Position numbers and translations under genes: made by a program. A stretch of 64,000 nucleotides of DNA. It comes from Winogradskyella sp. UBA3174 (GTDB lineage Bacteria; Bacteroidota; Bacteroidia; Flavobacteriales; Flavobacteriaceae). Within the stretch, counting starts at the first letter, position 1, and every line of letters starts with the position of its first letter. The notes below the pieces were generated by a model. It ran no database searches. It saw only the letters and a list, made by a program, of their open reading frames with translations, and was not told the DNA's origin. Positions 1 to 7,685 of the stretch are shown in pieces. Location: positions 118,030 through 182,029 of the forward strand of contig NZ_DEXW01000025.1 in NCBI RefSeq assembly GCF_002364335.1, read 5' to 3'.

Positions 1-27
1 CTTTTTTTTGTTTATATATTGTTTAAT

Positions 28-1188
28 TTATTCTACAATACTAGGAATTTCAATATCAAAGACAAGGTTTGTACTTCCAGGAATTACTGGTGGTTGTCCA
101 CTTTCTCCATAGCCCAAATAATAAGGTATAAATACACGCGCTTTATCTCCAACTTTCATGTTTAACATAGCCTCTCTAAAACCTGCAACTAACGTAGCAG
201 TTTTATTATACGGCATAGCAAATGGCGCATATCCACCACCTTTATCTTGTCTTTCATCATATTTGCCATTCTTTTCAGCAATAGATTTCCAAGTGGTCCA
301 GAATAAGGTGCCATCTTCAAAATAACCAGCACAATCTATATTCACTTTATCAGTAGGTTTTGGTTTAATACCATCATTTTCTTCTGTAAAAATCATTGCC
401 ATTCCTGTTGGTGATTCTATACGACGACCATTTAAAGTTTCATTCTTTTTTAAGAATTCTGTTTTTGCAAGATCTGCTTTAGCTTTAGCTGCTTTTTGAG
501 CTTCTTCTTTTACAGAAGCTTGTTTTTCTTTTATTAAAGGAAATTCTTCTGTAACCACCTTAGGTGCATCAAAGGCTTTAGCCTCAGCGCCTTTTCTAAT
601 TATATTTAATTTAGTAATAACAACATCTTCAATAGGTTTGTTGTTTCTAGCTTTTGGGTCTATCGTTTTTACATTAGATATAGAATCATGTACGTCCATA
701 CCTTCAACAACTTGACCAAAAACGGCATGCTTATTATCTAAACTTGGCCATGGCTTTTCCATAATAAAGAATTGGGTGCCATTTGATCCAGGTCCACCAT
801 TTGCCATAGATAAAATCCCTGGCTTATCGTGTTTAAGTTCTGGATGAAATTCATCATCAAATCTAAAACCAGCTGACCCTGTACCTGTAGCAGTTGGATC
901 ACCACCTTGAATCATAAAATTATTAATAACGCGGTGAAACGTAATGCTATCATAAAAACGCTTGCCTATAAATTCTTCACTTACTAAAGGGTGATTTCCT
1001 TCTGCAAGTGCAACAAAATTAGCAATAGTTGCTGGTACTTTGTCGTAATGCAATACGGCAACCATTGTCCCTTTGGTGGTTATAAATTCTGCATAAATCC
1101 CATCTTCTAAGTCAGGATAACGTTCTTGGCAAGAAATATTTAATAATACTAATAAAACAACAAATGTTGTAAGTGCTCTTTTAATCAT
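28..1188 (-). CDS. Lipoprotein-like cyclophilin + FKBP fusion peptidyl-prolyl isomerase
   Basis: The 386-residue protein joins two proline isomerase folds. Residues about 30-195 are a cyclophilin domain (FHRVINNFMIQGGDP, GPGSNGTQFF). Residues about 270-385 are an FKBP C-terminal domain (YFEDGTLFW, VGDKARVFIPYYLGYG). A charged Ala/Lys/Glu linker, probably helical, lies between them. The N-terminus is hydrophobic and ends in NISC, a lipobox-like site, so the protein is probably anchored in the envelope and helps fold exported proteins. Its start overlaps the end of gldI by 8 bases, so it is the last gene of the nrnA-like / gldI / PPIase operon. The domain calls are firm; clients and exact location are inferred. 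Confidence 0.92.
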   Translation of the reverse strand: MIKRALTTFVVLLVLLNISCQERYPDLEDGIYAEFITTKGTMVAVLHYDKVPATIANFVALAEGNHPLVSEEFIGKRFYDSITFHRVINNFMIQGGDPTATGTGSAGFRFDDEFHPELKHDKPGILSMANGGPGSNGTQFFIMEKPWPSLDNKHAVFGQVVEGMDVHDSISNVKTIDPKARNNKPIEDVVITKLNIIRKGAEAKAFDAPKVVTEEFPLIKEKQASVKEEAQKAAKAKADLAKTEFLKKNETLNGRRIESPTGMAMIFTEENDGIKPKPTDKVNIDCAGYFEDGTLFWTTWKSIAEKNGKYDERQDKGGGYAPFAMPYNKTATLVAGFREAMLNMKVGDKARVFIPYYLGYGESGQPPVIPGSTNLVFDIEIPSIVE

Positions 1189-1714
1189 TTTTCTTAATTA
1201 TTGTGTTTAGTGTTACTTCGCAAATTAAAGGAACATTTGTTCCTATTTTATTATCATCTCCATAATAGCCGAATGCTTTTTGAGATGGAAAAATAAAGGT
1301 TGCCGTTTCTGTTGGTTTAAGAAGTTTTAAACCTTCACGTAAACCTGTAAACAGCTCTTCTTTATCCATAATATATGTTCTATTCTGTTTGGGATAAATT
1401 TCCACACTTTCTACTGTAGAGACATTGTAGTCAAAATCTACTAAATTCCCAAATTGGGGCTGAAATGTATCAGTTACGACTTTGTTATTGTAGTAATACC
1501 AAAAGCCACTTTCTGAAGCGATATAGTTTTTATCTGGATTATTTTTTATGATGTCCTCAATCTGTGTTCTTTCTAATTCGTTGAGTTTTTTATTTCGTTC
1601 AGCAGATTTTTTCAAGAATGACCCAGATTGCACAGATTCTGGTAGTCGTGCTTCTGGTGATTTACAGCTAAAACATAGAAGTGCTAGAGAGAAAATTATG
1701 AGCAGGTGTTTCAT
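1181..1714 (-). CDS. gldI: GldI-like FKBP-type prolyl isomerase lipoprotein (gliding motility)
   Basis: The frame is open further upstream, but the ATG at 1714 starts a clean lipoprotein signal (MKHLLIIFSLALLCFSC, lipobox CFSC), giving 177 residues. The rest is an FKBP-type isomerase domain (FTGLREGLKLLKPTETATF, QKAFGYYGDDNKIGTNVPL). GldI is the FKBP-like lipoprotein required for gliding in Flavobacterium johnsoniae. The match rests on length, lipobox, FKBP fold and position beside a DHH phosphoesterase and a second isomerase. A plain FKBP lipoprotein unrelated to gliding is the alternative, since no other gld gene is in the window. Confidence 0.82.
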   Translation of the reverse strand: MKHLLIIFSLALLCFSCKSPEARLPESVQSGSFLKKSAERNKKLNELERTQIEDIIKNNPDKNYIASESGFWYYYNNKVVTDTFQPQFGNLVDFDYNVSTVESVEIYPKQNRTYIMDKEELFTGLREGLKLLKPTETATFIFPSQKAFGYYGDDNKIGTNVPLICEVTLNTIIKKND

Positions 1715-1736
1715 TTTTAATACTTTAATTCTTGTT

Positions 1737-2759
1737 CTAGGTTTGGGATAACTCTTTTTTATACTTTGGTAATATACTAATAAAATTATCAATTGTAGAT
1801 TTCATATTAGTTTCACTGCGTCCGCCAGCGGCATTGGTGTGTCCACCTCCATGAAAATGTGCTCTCGAAAATTCGTTAACAGAGAATTCACCTTTACTAC
1901 GTAACGAAATCTTAATAATATTATCTTTTGCGCTTTCAATAAAAATAGCTGCAAATATGATGCCTTTTAGTGATAATGCATAGTTAACAAAACCTTCCGT
2001 ATCTCCTTTCTTAAATTTAAATTCATCTAACTCAGCTTGAGACAAGTTAATGTAAGCTGTTCTTAATTCTGGTATTACTTTTAAGTTAGACATCGCTCTA
2101 CCTAATAATTGCAGACGACTGTAACTATTAGTATCAAAAATATTATTGTGTATTTCAGAATTATTAGCTCCTTTTTCTATGAGATTACCAATAACAAAAT
2201 GTGTTCTGCTTGTGGTTGCTGCGAACCTAAAAGAACCTGTGTCTGTCATTATACCAACATACAAACATGTTGCTATAGTTGGATTAACTTTATCTGCGTC
2301 ACCTAGCATTTCAATAAAATTATAGACCATTTCGCATGTAGACGACATCGTTACGTCAGAATAGGTGTACTTGGCATAATCATCTGGTTGTTGGTGGTGG
2401 TCTATCATTATCTTAATAGCAGTTGAAGCTTCTAATGGACTCGCCATTAGTTCACCGGCACGATGAAACGCATTAAAATCTAGCGTAAAAATAACATCAG
2501 CATTGGTGATTAAAGCGTTGCTTTCTTCTTGTTGATTTTCAAATTTCAAAACGGTATCGTTACCTGGTAGCCATTTTAAAAAATCAGGATAATCATTAGG
2601 AGCGATAACCACTACGTTATGATCAAACATTTTTAAATAATGATACAAGCCTAAAGTAGAACCCATAGCGTCACCATCTGGGTTTTTATGCGGAACAATA
2701 ACAATGTTCTTAGGTGTACTTAATAATGTCTTTACTTCTGAAATTTGTGCTTTAATCAT
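1737..2759 (-). CDS. DHH-family phosphoesterase, NrnA-like (oligoribonuclease / pAp phosphatase)
   Basis: The 340-residue protein has the DHH-DHHA1 layout. An N-terminal metal site (PHKNPDGDAMGS, TLDFNAFHRAGE, IDHHQQPDDY) is followed by a C-terminal DHHA1 substrate domain ending FHGGGHTNAAGG. NrnA-type enzymes degrade very short RNAs and hydrolyse 3'-phosphoadenosine 5'-phosphate in the cytoplasm. All catalytic Asp/His motifs are present. It heads the operon with gldI, whose start lies about 20 bases beyond its stop. A TATCTTCG box (plus-strand positions 2768-2775) just upstream is one base off the Bacteroidota -7 consensus. Substrate preference among DHH enzymes cannot be read from sequence. 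Confidence 0.9.
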   Translation of the reverse strand: MIKAQISEVKTLLSTPKNIVIVPHKNPDGDAMGSTLGLYHYLKMFDHNVVVIAPNDYPDFLKWLPGNDTVLKFENQQEESNALITNADVIFTLDFNAFHRAGELMASPLEASTAIKIMIDHHQQPDDYAKYTYSDVTMSSTCEMVYNFIEMLGDADKVNPTIATCLYVGIMTDTGSFRFAATTSRTHFVIGNLIEKGANNSEIHNNIFDTNSYSRLQLLGRAMSNLKVIPELRTAYINLSQAELDEFKFKKGDTEGFVNYALSLKGIIFAAIFIESAKDNIIKISLRSKGEFSVNEFSRAHFHGGGHTNAAGGRSETNMKSTIDNFISILPKYKKELSQT

Positions 2760-2796
2760 AGTTTGCGAAGATACAATTTTTTAGTATTTTGAGTAC

Positions 2797-2826
2797 TTGA
2801 TTAATTAAAGAAATGCATTACTTTTG
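2797..2826 (+). promoter_or_regulatory. Primary-sigma promoter of ndk
   Basis: TTG at 2797-2799 and TACTTTTG at 2819-2826 match the Bacteroidota -33 (TTG) and -7 (TAnnTTTG) elements with a 19-base spacer. The ndk start codon is 21 bases further on. Confidence 0.75.
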
Positions 2827-2847
2827 CACCAAATTAAAAAAAATCAC

Positions 2848-3267
2848 ATGGCAACTAACAGAACATTTACAATGTTAAAGCCTGATGCTGTTGAAAAAGG
2901 ACACATTGGCGCAATATTAGAAAAAATTTCAGCTTCAGGATTTAGAATCGTAGCAATGAAATTAACTCACATGACAACTCAAGATGCTAAGGCATTTTAT
3001 GCAGTTCATAGTGAACGTCCATTTTATGGAGAATTGGTAGAATACATGACACGTGGACCTGTCGTAGCAGCAGTTTTAGAAAAAGACAACGCTGTTGAAG
3101 ATTTTAGAACATTAATCGGAGCAACGAATCCTGCTGATGCAGCAGAAGGAACTATCCGTAAATTATATGCAGCTTCTATTGGAGAAAATGCTGTTCACGG
3201 AAGTGATAGTGATGACAATGCAGCTATTGAAGGTGCTTTCCATTTCTCAGGAAGAGATATGTTTTAG
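2848..3267 (+). CDS. ndk: Nucleoside diphosphate kinase
   Basis: The 139-residue protein is full length for the family. It transfers the gamma phosphate between nucleoside tri- and diphosphates through a phospho-histidine. The active-site motif NAVHGSDS places the catalytic His at residue 117, and the N-terminal TFTMLKPDAVEKG is the family signature. The ATG at 2848 is preferred over an in-frame TTG at 2824 because the latter overlaps the promoter -7 box and adds eight non-conserved residues. It is transcribed alone from a clear promoter and ends at a strong terminator. Confidence 0.97.
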   Translation: MATNRTFTMLKPDAVEKGHIGAILEKISASGFRIVAMKLTHMTTQDAKAFYAVHSERPFYGELVEYMTRGPVVAAVLEKDNAVEDFRTLIGATNPADAAEGTIRKLYAASIGENAVHGSDSDDNAAIEGAFHFSGRDMF

Positions 3268-3290
3268 GCATTTAGTTTTATAATTATTAA

Positions 3291-3324
3291 AAAAAGACCA
3301 TCTGTAAGGATGGTCTTTTTTTTT
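3291..3324 (+). terminator. Rho-independent terminator after ndk
   Basis: AGACCATC and GATGGTCT form an 8-bp stem around the loop TGTAAG, preceded by an A run and followed by nine T. It lies 24 bases after the ndk stop and could also end transcripts arriving on the minus strand. Confidence 0.85.
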
Positions 3325-3359
3325 GCTTTTTCATCAAAGAAGTTCCTTGTAGTCAGTAT

Positions 3360-3542
3360 TTAATCTTTTTTATGTTTTTGTTCGGTATGATTTTGGTTTC
3401 CATTAATCATTTTATGTTCGTCATATATTGCATTGGACATTCCAAGCATAACTGCGGTAATGATTAAAGTAAGCTTTCTCTTTACCCAATGAACAACCCG
3501 TTTGGATTTCTCCAAATGGGTTTTATTCTTTTGTTTATACAT
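3360..3542 (-). CDS. Small hydrophobic-core protein of unknown function (60 aa)
   Basis: This is a short protein with a basic N-terminus (KKTHLEKSKRVVHWVKRK-like composition), one apolar segment at about residues 27-40 (LTLIITAVMLGMSNAIYD) and a polar His/Lys-rich tail. I do not recognise a named family. The positively charged flank followed by one helix suggests a single-pass membrane protein with a cytoplasmic N-terminus. It sits between the ndk terminator and the accessory block. An imperfect hairpin (TGATAAA 3551-3557, TTTATCA 3573-3579) lies just upstream of its start. It may be genuine because it has an ATG, a coherent reading frame and sensible residue distribution. Confidence 0.55.
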   Translation of the reverse strand: MYKQKNKTHLEKSKRVVHWVKRKLTLIITAVMLGMSNAIYDEHKMINGNQNHTEQKHKKD

Positions 3543-3624
3543 TTTAGGAATGATAAATGATTAGACATTTGTTTTATCATTTTATGCAGCTAAGTGCACA
3601 AATGCATAGAAAATTAAATCTGCT

Positions 3625-3993
3625 CTATGCGATGTATAAACTTGGATATTGTTTACTTGATGTGATTATTTTATTCAAAAAAACGTATTGAACTATCATT
3701 GCGTTTATTTTTTGATAAAGCTCAATTCGTAATTTTAAAATAGTTAGAATTTGAGTGCTATAAACATCTAGTAGATTGGTATATGAAATTAAAGCAACGA
3801 ATACTTTTCTTGATAGAATTCTTCTTCCGTAAGTCCATAATCCCGAATATTTATGGCTAAATTCTCTTCTAGTATTGACGTATGAGACTTGATGATAGTT
3901 TGCAGAATTTATTGGAGAATATAAAGAATATTCGTTAACCATCAGACCAAAAATCAGAAGGAAAGAAATCAAATATTTTATATATCTCATCAA
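3625..3993 (-). CDS. Hypothetical protein with N-terminal hydrophobic segment (122 aa)
   Basis: The N-terminus (MMRYIKYLISFLLIFGLMV) looks like an uncleaved signal or membrane anchor. The remainder is polar and rich in Tyr, Ser, Ile and Leu, with no motif I recognise. It is the most downstream member, in the direction of transcription, of the minus-strand accessory block. It is separated from the GNAT gene by a junction that carries the GGTTTGCTTCGCCAGTT repeat. A GCATAG/CTATGC inverted repeat (3603-3608, 3625-3630) overlaps its stop. It could be a chance frame, but length and start context favour a real small gene. Confidence 0.45.
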   Translation of the reverse strand: MMRYIKYLISFLLIFGLMVNEYSLYSPINSANYHQVSYVNTRREFSHKYSGLWTYGRRILSRKVFVALISYTNLLDVYSTQILTILKLRIELYQKINAMIVQYVFLNKIITSSKQYPSLYIA

Positions 3994-4048
3994 TTTATTT
4001 AGTTCAAATCATCAATTTTTTGTCATACGTCACTCAACGTTGTTATAT

Positions 4049-4065
4049 GGTTTGCTTCGCCAGTT
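4049..4065 (-). repeat. Junction repeat copy 1 (17 bp)
   Basis: GGTTTGCTTCGCCAGTT on the plus strand here is identical to 6463-6479. Both copies lie in gene-free junctions directly downstream or upstream of accessory genes in the same orientation, which suggests a shared cassette-boundary element rather than chance. Confidence 0.7.
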
Positions 4066-4080
4066 CACTTTACTTGGTTA

Positions 4081-4680
4081 TCAATAGACTAAAAATTCTG
4101 AAAAACGTTCAGTTTTGATCGAATTCCATTCTTCTTTTATGATGCTATAATAAACATCAGTTCTGCTTTCTCCATTTGAAGCGACGTAGTTATTTCTAAA
4201 AACGCCCTCTTTCTGAGCACCTAAATTTTCTATTGCTTTTTGAGACCTTAAGTTTTCTTTATCGGTACTAAACTGTATTCTTTTAAATCCAATATTTTCA
4301 AAACCAAACTGCAATAATTCGTGCTTACAAGCTTTGTTTAATCCTGTGCCTTGAAAATCCGTTCCATACCAGGTCCAGCCAATTTCGCATTTTTTATTTG
4401 CGGTATTAACATTTCCATATCTTGTACAACCTGCAACTTTATTATTTTGCTTGTCGATAATTAAAAAGGGATAACAAAGACGATTGTTTTTGTCCTTAAT
4501 CGTTTTTGCTATATAGTTTTTAAGACCCTGTTCGTTATTTATTTTCATTCCCATAAACTTCCAAATTTCTTTATCGAAGATTATTTCTTTGAGCTCTTCA
4601 TTCCTCTTATTCTCAAAGGGGAGAAGTAAAACTCTGTCGTTTTCAAGTTGAATGTTTGATTTTAGAATTTTTATTTTCAT
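4081..4680 (-). CDS. GNAT-family N-acetyltransferase, RimJ/RimL-like
   Basis: The 199-residue protein has the RimJ/RimL-type GNAT layout. A beta-rich N-terminus is followed by the IGWTWYGTDFQGTGLNKACK stretch, which matches the acetyl-CoA pyrophosphate loop, and then by NIGFKRIQFSTDKENLRSQK and AIENLGAQKEGVFRNN, typical of the family C-terminal half. Such enzymes acetylate the N-terminus of a protein or a small amine with acetyl-CoA; the substrate cannot be read here. It lies in the accessory block between two gene-free junctions, which fits a mobile or frequently exchanged gene. Confidence 0.85.
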   Translation of the reverse strand: MKIKILKSNIQLENDRVLLLPFENKRNEELKEIIFDKEIWKFMGMKINNEQGLKNYIAKTIKDKNNRLCYPFLIIDKQNNKVAGCTRYGNVNTANKKCEIGWTWYGTDFQGTGLNKACKHELLQFGFENIGFKRIQFSTDKENLRSQKAIENLGAQKEGVFRNNYVASNGESRTDVYYSIIKEEWNSIKTERFSEFLVY

Positions 4681-4840
4681 TTTTTAAGCTTGTTGTAAAC
4701 TTTTGGTGTATAGTTTCGTTGGCACTAAGGTAGCAAATAGTAGCGAGCCTATTGTGCAGCAACTAGGAAATTCCGACAGGAAATTTTGAAGCAATAAACT
4801 ATGAACGTTGTTGTGATCAGTTTTGATTCGGACTATTATT
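4681..4840 (-). repeat. Cassette-type junction with imperfect inverted repeat
   Basis: No gene is visible in this 160-base spacer. Read on the minus strand it starts near AACGTTCATAGTTT and ends near AAACTATACACC, two imperfect inverted arms. An internal smaller pair (AAATTTCC / GGAATTT) lies between them. The transcript or single strand could fold into a long interrupted hairpin. The layout resembles the attC-like spacers of flavobacterial gene arrays, though the consensus integron core site is absent. Confidence 0.45.
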
Positions 4841-5308
4841 TTAAATAACTCTTCCTAATCTTTTGGCTTCAGCATCTTTTCTTGCTCCATATACCATTCC
4901 AATTACCATTCCAACACCAGTTCCAATAGATAATCCAATACTTGTTCCAAGACCAGCAACAATCGCTGTACCTATCGATATACCAATTCCTGTTCCAAAT
5001 ATCATCCCATAAATAATCCAGATTTCAGTATAGTATTTTGCTGATGTGAAAGAAAATTCATTTTTAAGAAATACTTTAAATTCAGATAGTTTTTGTCTGT
5101 AGATTTTTTTTCTGTTTTCCGTTACTGTATTTAGATTCAATGAAGAGAGTTTTTCTTGTATTAAATTTAACTTGACTTCAGTTAAATCTTTATTATTCAA
5201 AGATGATAATGTTCTAATAAAACAGTTATAAATTTTTTTTTCAGATTTTTTATCTGTTTGAGATAGTAACGTGTTTAATAATTCAGAAGTCTTGTTTATG
5301 TTCATCAT
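4841..5308 (-). CDS. Glycine-zipper membrane protein of unknown function (155 aa)
   Basis: Residues 1-90 are helical and charged. Residues about 95-140 form a glycine-zipper membrane segment (GMIFGTGIGISIGTAIVAG, GLGTSIGLSIGTGVGMVIGM) in which Gly recurs every few positions, followed by a basic tail. Glycine zippers pack helices tightly in membrane pores, outer-membrane lipoproteins and some toxins. No signal peptide is seen, so the likely place is the inner membrane. The start overlaps the stop of the 69-residue gene by 4 bases (ATGA), so the two are translationally coupled. The function is unknown; an effector or toxin role is possible but unproven. Confidence 0.65.
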   Translation of the reverse strand: MMNINKTSELLNTLLSQTDKKSEKKIYNCFIRTLSSLNNKDLTEVKLNLIQEKLSSLNLNTVTENRKKIYRQKLSEFKVFLKNEFSFTSAKYYTEIWIIYGMIFGTGIGISIGTAIVAGLGTSIGLSIGTGVGMVIGMVYGARKDAEAKRLGRVI

Positions 5309-5514
5309 ACTTTATTAGTCGTTGAATTTGTTTTTTTGTTTCGACAGTTTTCAATTTTCTGGTTTATTAGCTCTTCTGTAATCTCCATCTGCTTGATTAA
5401 AACCTCTAAATCTTTTATAGTAGTTAATTCTGAATGGTTTTTCCAACTTTGCATAGATTCCATACCTAATATTATTTCTCTTGTATTTCTCTCTAATTTT
5501 AAAAACGCACTCAA
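5305..5514 (-). CDS. Small helical protein of unknown function (69 aa)
   Basis: This is a short soluble protein rich in Glu, Lys and Ile, with a likely helix at residues 30-60 (TIKDLEVLIKQMEITEELI). No family is recognised. It starts 10 bases after the GH16 stop and overlaps the glycine-zipper gene by 4 bases, so the three genes read as one transcript. The heptad-like spacing of apolar residues would allow it to dimerise or to bind the helical N-terminal half of its downstream partner. That pairing is inferred only from gene order. Confidence 0.55.
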   Translation of the reverse strand: MSAFLKLERNTREIILGMESMQSWKNHSELTTIKDLEVLIKQMEITEELINQKIENCRNKKTNSTTNKV

Positions 5515-5524
5515 TTAATCTTTA

Positions 5525-6400
5525 TTATTGATAAACCCTTATATAATCTAGCTCCATAGCACTTTCTGTGAATTCATGGCTAATGTCAGGTTCAATTGCT
5601 ATATTTAAAATTATATAGTAGTCAGAATCATAAGGCCATGTGTCAGAATTCTTAATGGATGGTTCATAAGTAAAATGATCGACTCCATCAATACTAAATA
5701 TCATTTTGTCCTTAGTCCATTCAATTGCATAAAGATGAAATTGAGTTGATGCATTCGACACATATTGTCCTCCAAGATTTTTAACGTTATAACCATAACT
5801 TGAGCCATTATGTACAGCACTTGACACATAGTTTTGATTCTTTCCCCAATGTTCTAGAATATCTATCTCACCACATATTGGCCATTTGGAAGTCCCAAAT
5901 CCTTGATTATCCCAATAAGCACCATCTTCATTTATTGTCTTATTTAACATCCAAATAGCTGGCCAAGTACCAATCCCATTTGGTAGTTTTGCCCTAATTT
6001 CTATGCGTCCATAAGTGAAAGCAAATTTTGAATTTAATCGGGCAGAAGTGTATTGCTTTATTTCACCTTGGTCATCAAATATTTCTTTTTTTGCAATAAG
6101 GTTTAAAAATCCATTCTTTAAATATGAATTAGCTTCTCGGTTAGTGTAATGTTGAATCAATCCACCGTACCAATTTCCTCCTGGCGGAAGTTGTGTCTGA
6201 TGGAACCAGTTTTCTGAATTAATTACTCCATTACCATTAAATTCATCAGACCACACTAAAGTGTTAAATCTAGAATCTAGAACAGCTATTCCGTTATTTT
6301 GGGAATCATTTTGAACGGTTTTAGTTCCTTTAAAAATTAGATATAAAAAGAGAATTAATGCTGTAATTATGGTAATAAAAGTTATAGTTTTTTTCGTCAT
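5525..6400 (-). CDS. Family 16 glycoside hydrolase (laminarinase / beta-glucanase type)
   Basis: The 291-residue protein has an N-terminal membrane anchor (residues 7-24) and then a single GH16 jelly-roll domain. The catalytic motif GEIDILEH gives nucleophile Glu178, assisting Asp180 and acid/base Glu183. Flanking family features are LVWSDEFNG near residue 50 and GTWPAIWMLN near residue 145. Members cut beta-1,3 or beta-1,3/1,4 glucans such as algal laminarin. There is no carbohydrate-binding module, and no SusC/SusD neighbour, so it stands outside a normal polysaccharide-use locus. It heads a three-gene run with two unknown small proteins in the accessory block. Confidence 0.93.
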   Translation of the reverse strand: MTKKTITFITIITALILFLYLIFKGTKTVQNDSQNNGIAVLDSRFNTLVWSDEFNGNGVINSENWFHQTQLPPGGNWYGGLIQHYTNREANSYLKNGFLNLIAKKEIFDDQGEIKQYTSARLNSKFAFTYGRIEIRAKLPNGIGTWPAIWMLNKTINEDGAYWDNQGFGTSKWPICGEIDILEHWGKNQNYVSSAVHNGSSYGYNVKNLGGQYVSNASTQFHLYAIEWTKDKMIFSIDGVDHFTYEPSIKNSDTWPYDSDYYIILNIAIEPDISHEFTESAMELDYIRVYQ

Positions 6401-6609
6401 TAATAAAATCAGACTTTAAGTTTTTGAGTGTTCTCTAAAATGAATTGCAATTTTTGGTATAGGGTTTGCTTCGCCAGTTATCTGCGCTCTGGTGTTACGT
6501 GGTTAAGCAACTAAATTAGTAAAAGAGAATTAACCATTAGGAAAATTCGCAAGATGTGCCTAATAACGGATCATTAGTAATGAATTATATTTTTTTTTAG
6601 CAGTAATTA
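6401..6609 (-). repeat. Cassette-type junction with second copy of the 17-bp repeat
   Basis: This 209-base gene-free spacer holds GGTTTGCTTCGCCAGTT at 6463-6479, identical to 4049-4065. In both copies the repeat is preceded on the plus strand by a TATA-containing stretch. The rest is AT-rich with no recognisable gene or consensus promoter on either strand. Confidence 0.55.
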
Positions 6610-7521
6610 CTATTTTAATAAGTCATTTGTAAATAAGTTCTGTTCAATAATTTTTTTATTTTCTAAATTGTGTTCAACGAGCCATTTTAAAAAAATATTA
6701 ATTCTTTCAGGTTTCATAAATCCACATTCTTGGTCGTTACCAAAATACGGAGCTGTGAGATCAATTGATTGACTAATATCAATATTTGCTTTGTCATAAT
6801 CTGTGAGATATCCTTTTAGTATGGTTATAGCTCTAGATTTATTTTCTGCTGCATATAAATAACCTTTTTGAGTTGCCTTGATAAAATTAGAATAATCATT
6901 TTTATTACTAATTATTAGGGTGTTTCTAGCAATTATAACAGGCGAATAACAGTAAGGAATACCAAACTCAGACATTGAGAATTTGTTTAATTCTATATGC
7001 TTAGTCTTCGCTTCAACACCTTCCCAATTGTCAAATATCCAAGTTGCATCTGCCTTACCCTCTAATAATGTATTCCATATTCCTAACTTGTCAGGATAGA
7101 CTATTTCCATATTTCCTGTTCCTCCATCATTTTTAACCATTTCTTTAACAATATGGTCTTCATAGCGAGCTTTGTATGAGGCATATGTTTTTCCGTCTAA
7201 AAGTTTTGGTGAGTCTAAATTAGATGATTTTAGTGAAGCAATACTGCTAATATCCTCCTGTAAAATCGCGAAAACAGCAATTGCATCCACAATATTTTTT
7301 TTGTTATTCAGACTAATTACGGTCTCAAAGGGTGCAATCGTAAAATCCGTTAAACCCAACTCTAGCTTTTTTCCTGGGGTTATTTTATAATTATCCTCAA
7401 GCGGATTTAAAATTTCAATTTCAATTCCTTTTTCTTGATAATATCCTAATTCTTTCGCAATAAATATCCCGATATGATTAATGTTAGGGGTCCAATCTAA
7501 TGCTATTCTTAATGTCTTCAT
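6610..7521 (-). CDS. NMT1/THI5-like (ThiY-type) substrate-binding protein without signal peptide
   Basis: The 303-residue protein starts directly in the mature fold (LRIALDWTPNINHIGIFIAK, then ELGYYQEKGIEIEIL), the signature of the NMT1/THI5 family. In bacteria that family usually delivers thiamine pyrimidine precursors to an ABC transporter. There is no signal peptide or lipobox, and no permease or ATPase gene beside it. Cytosolic THI5 enzymes make the thiamine pyrimidine from PLP and histidine, but the CCCFC-type cysteine cluster of those enzymes is not present here (the equivalent region reads IPYCYSP). It is therefore best called an orphan family member of unknown ligand, carried in the accessory block. 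Confidence 0.75.
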   Translation of the reverse strand: MKTLRIALDWTPNINHIGIFIAKELGYYQEKGIEIEILNPLEDNYKITPGKKLELGLTDFTIAPFETVISLNNKKNIVDAIAVFAILQEDISSIASLKSSNLDSPKLLDGKTYASYKARYEDHIVKEMVKNDGGTGNMEIVYPDKLGIWNTLLEGKADATWIFDNWEGVEAKTKHIELNKFSMSEFGIPYCYSPVIIARNTLIISNKNDYSNFIKATQKGYLYAAENKSRAITILKGYLTDYDKANIDISQSIDLTAPYFGNDQECGFMKPERINIFLKWLVEHNLENKKIIEQNLFTNDLLK

Positions 7522-7685
7522 CTTTAAACTTAGGTTTTTATTTTTTAATTAGAGCTAACGTTGGCAATATGCCATGATGCGGATTACGACCAATTCACTA
7601 TCAAACCGATATGAAATTGAAACGGGCTGAAATCCCACCAATTACGCATTTCGCCACTTTTGCTATCTTAGGTGTTAGCATACGT
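7522..7685 (-). repeat. Cassette-type junction bounded by GCTAAC / GTTAGC
   Basis: On the plus strand GCTAAC at 7554-7559 and GTTAGC at 7674-7679 form an inverted pair around a 114-base AT/GC-mixed interior. No gene lies between. The outer end shares the 10-mer GTGTTAGCAT (7672-7681) with 8285-8294. Core sites flanking a folded interior is the attC layout, but the GTTRRRY consensus is met only in part. Confidence 0.55.

Noticed and set aside
6401..7685. TPP riboswitch for the NMT1/THI5-like gene
   Set aside because: No CTGAGA...ACCTGA-type thi-box is visible in the spacers.
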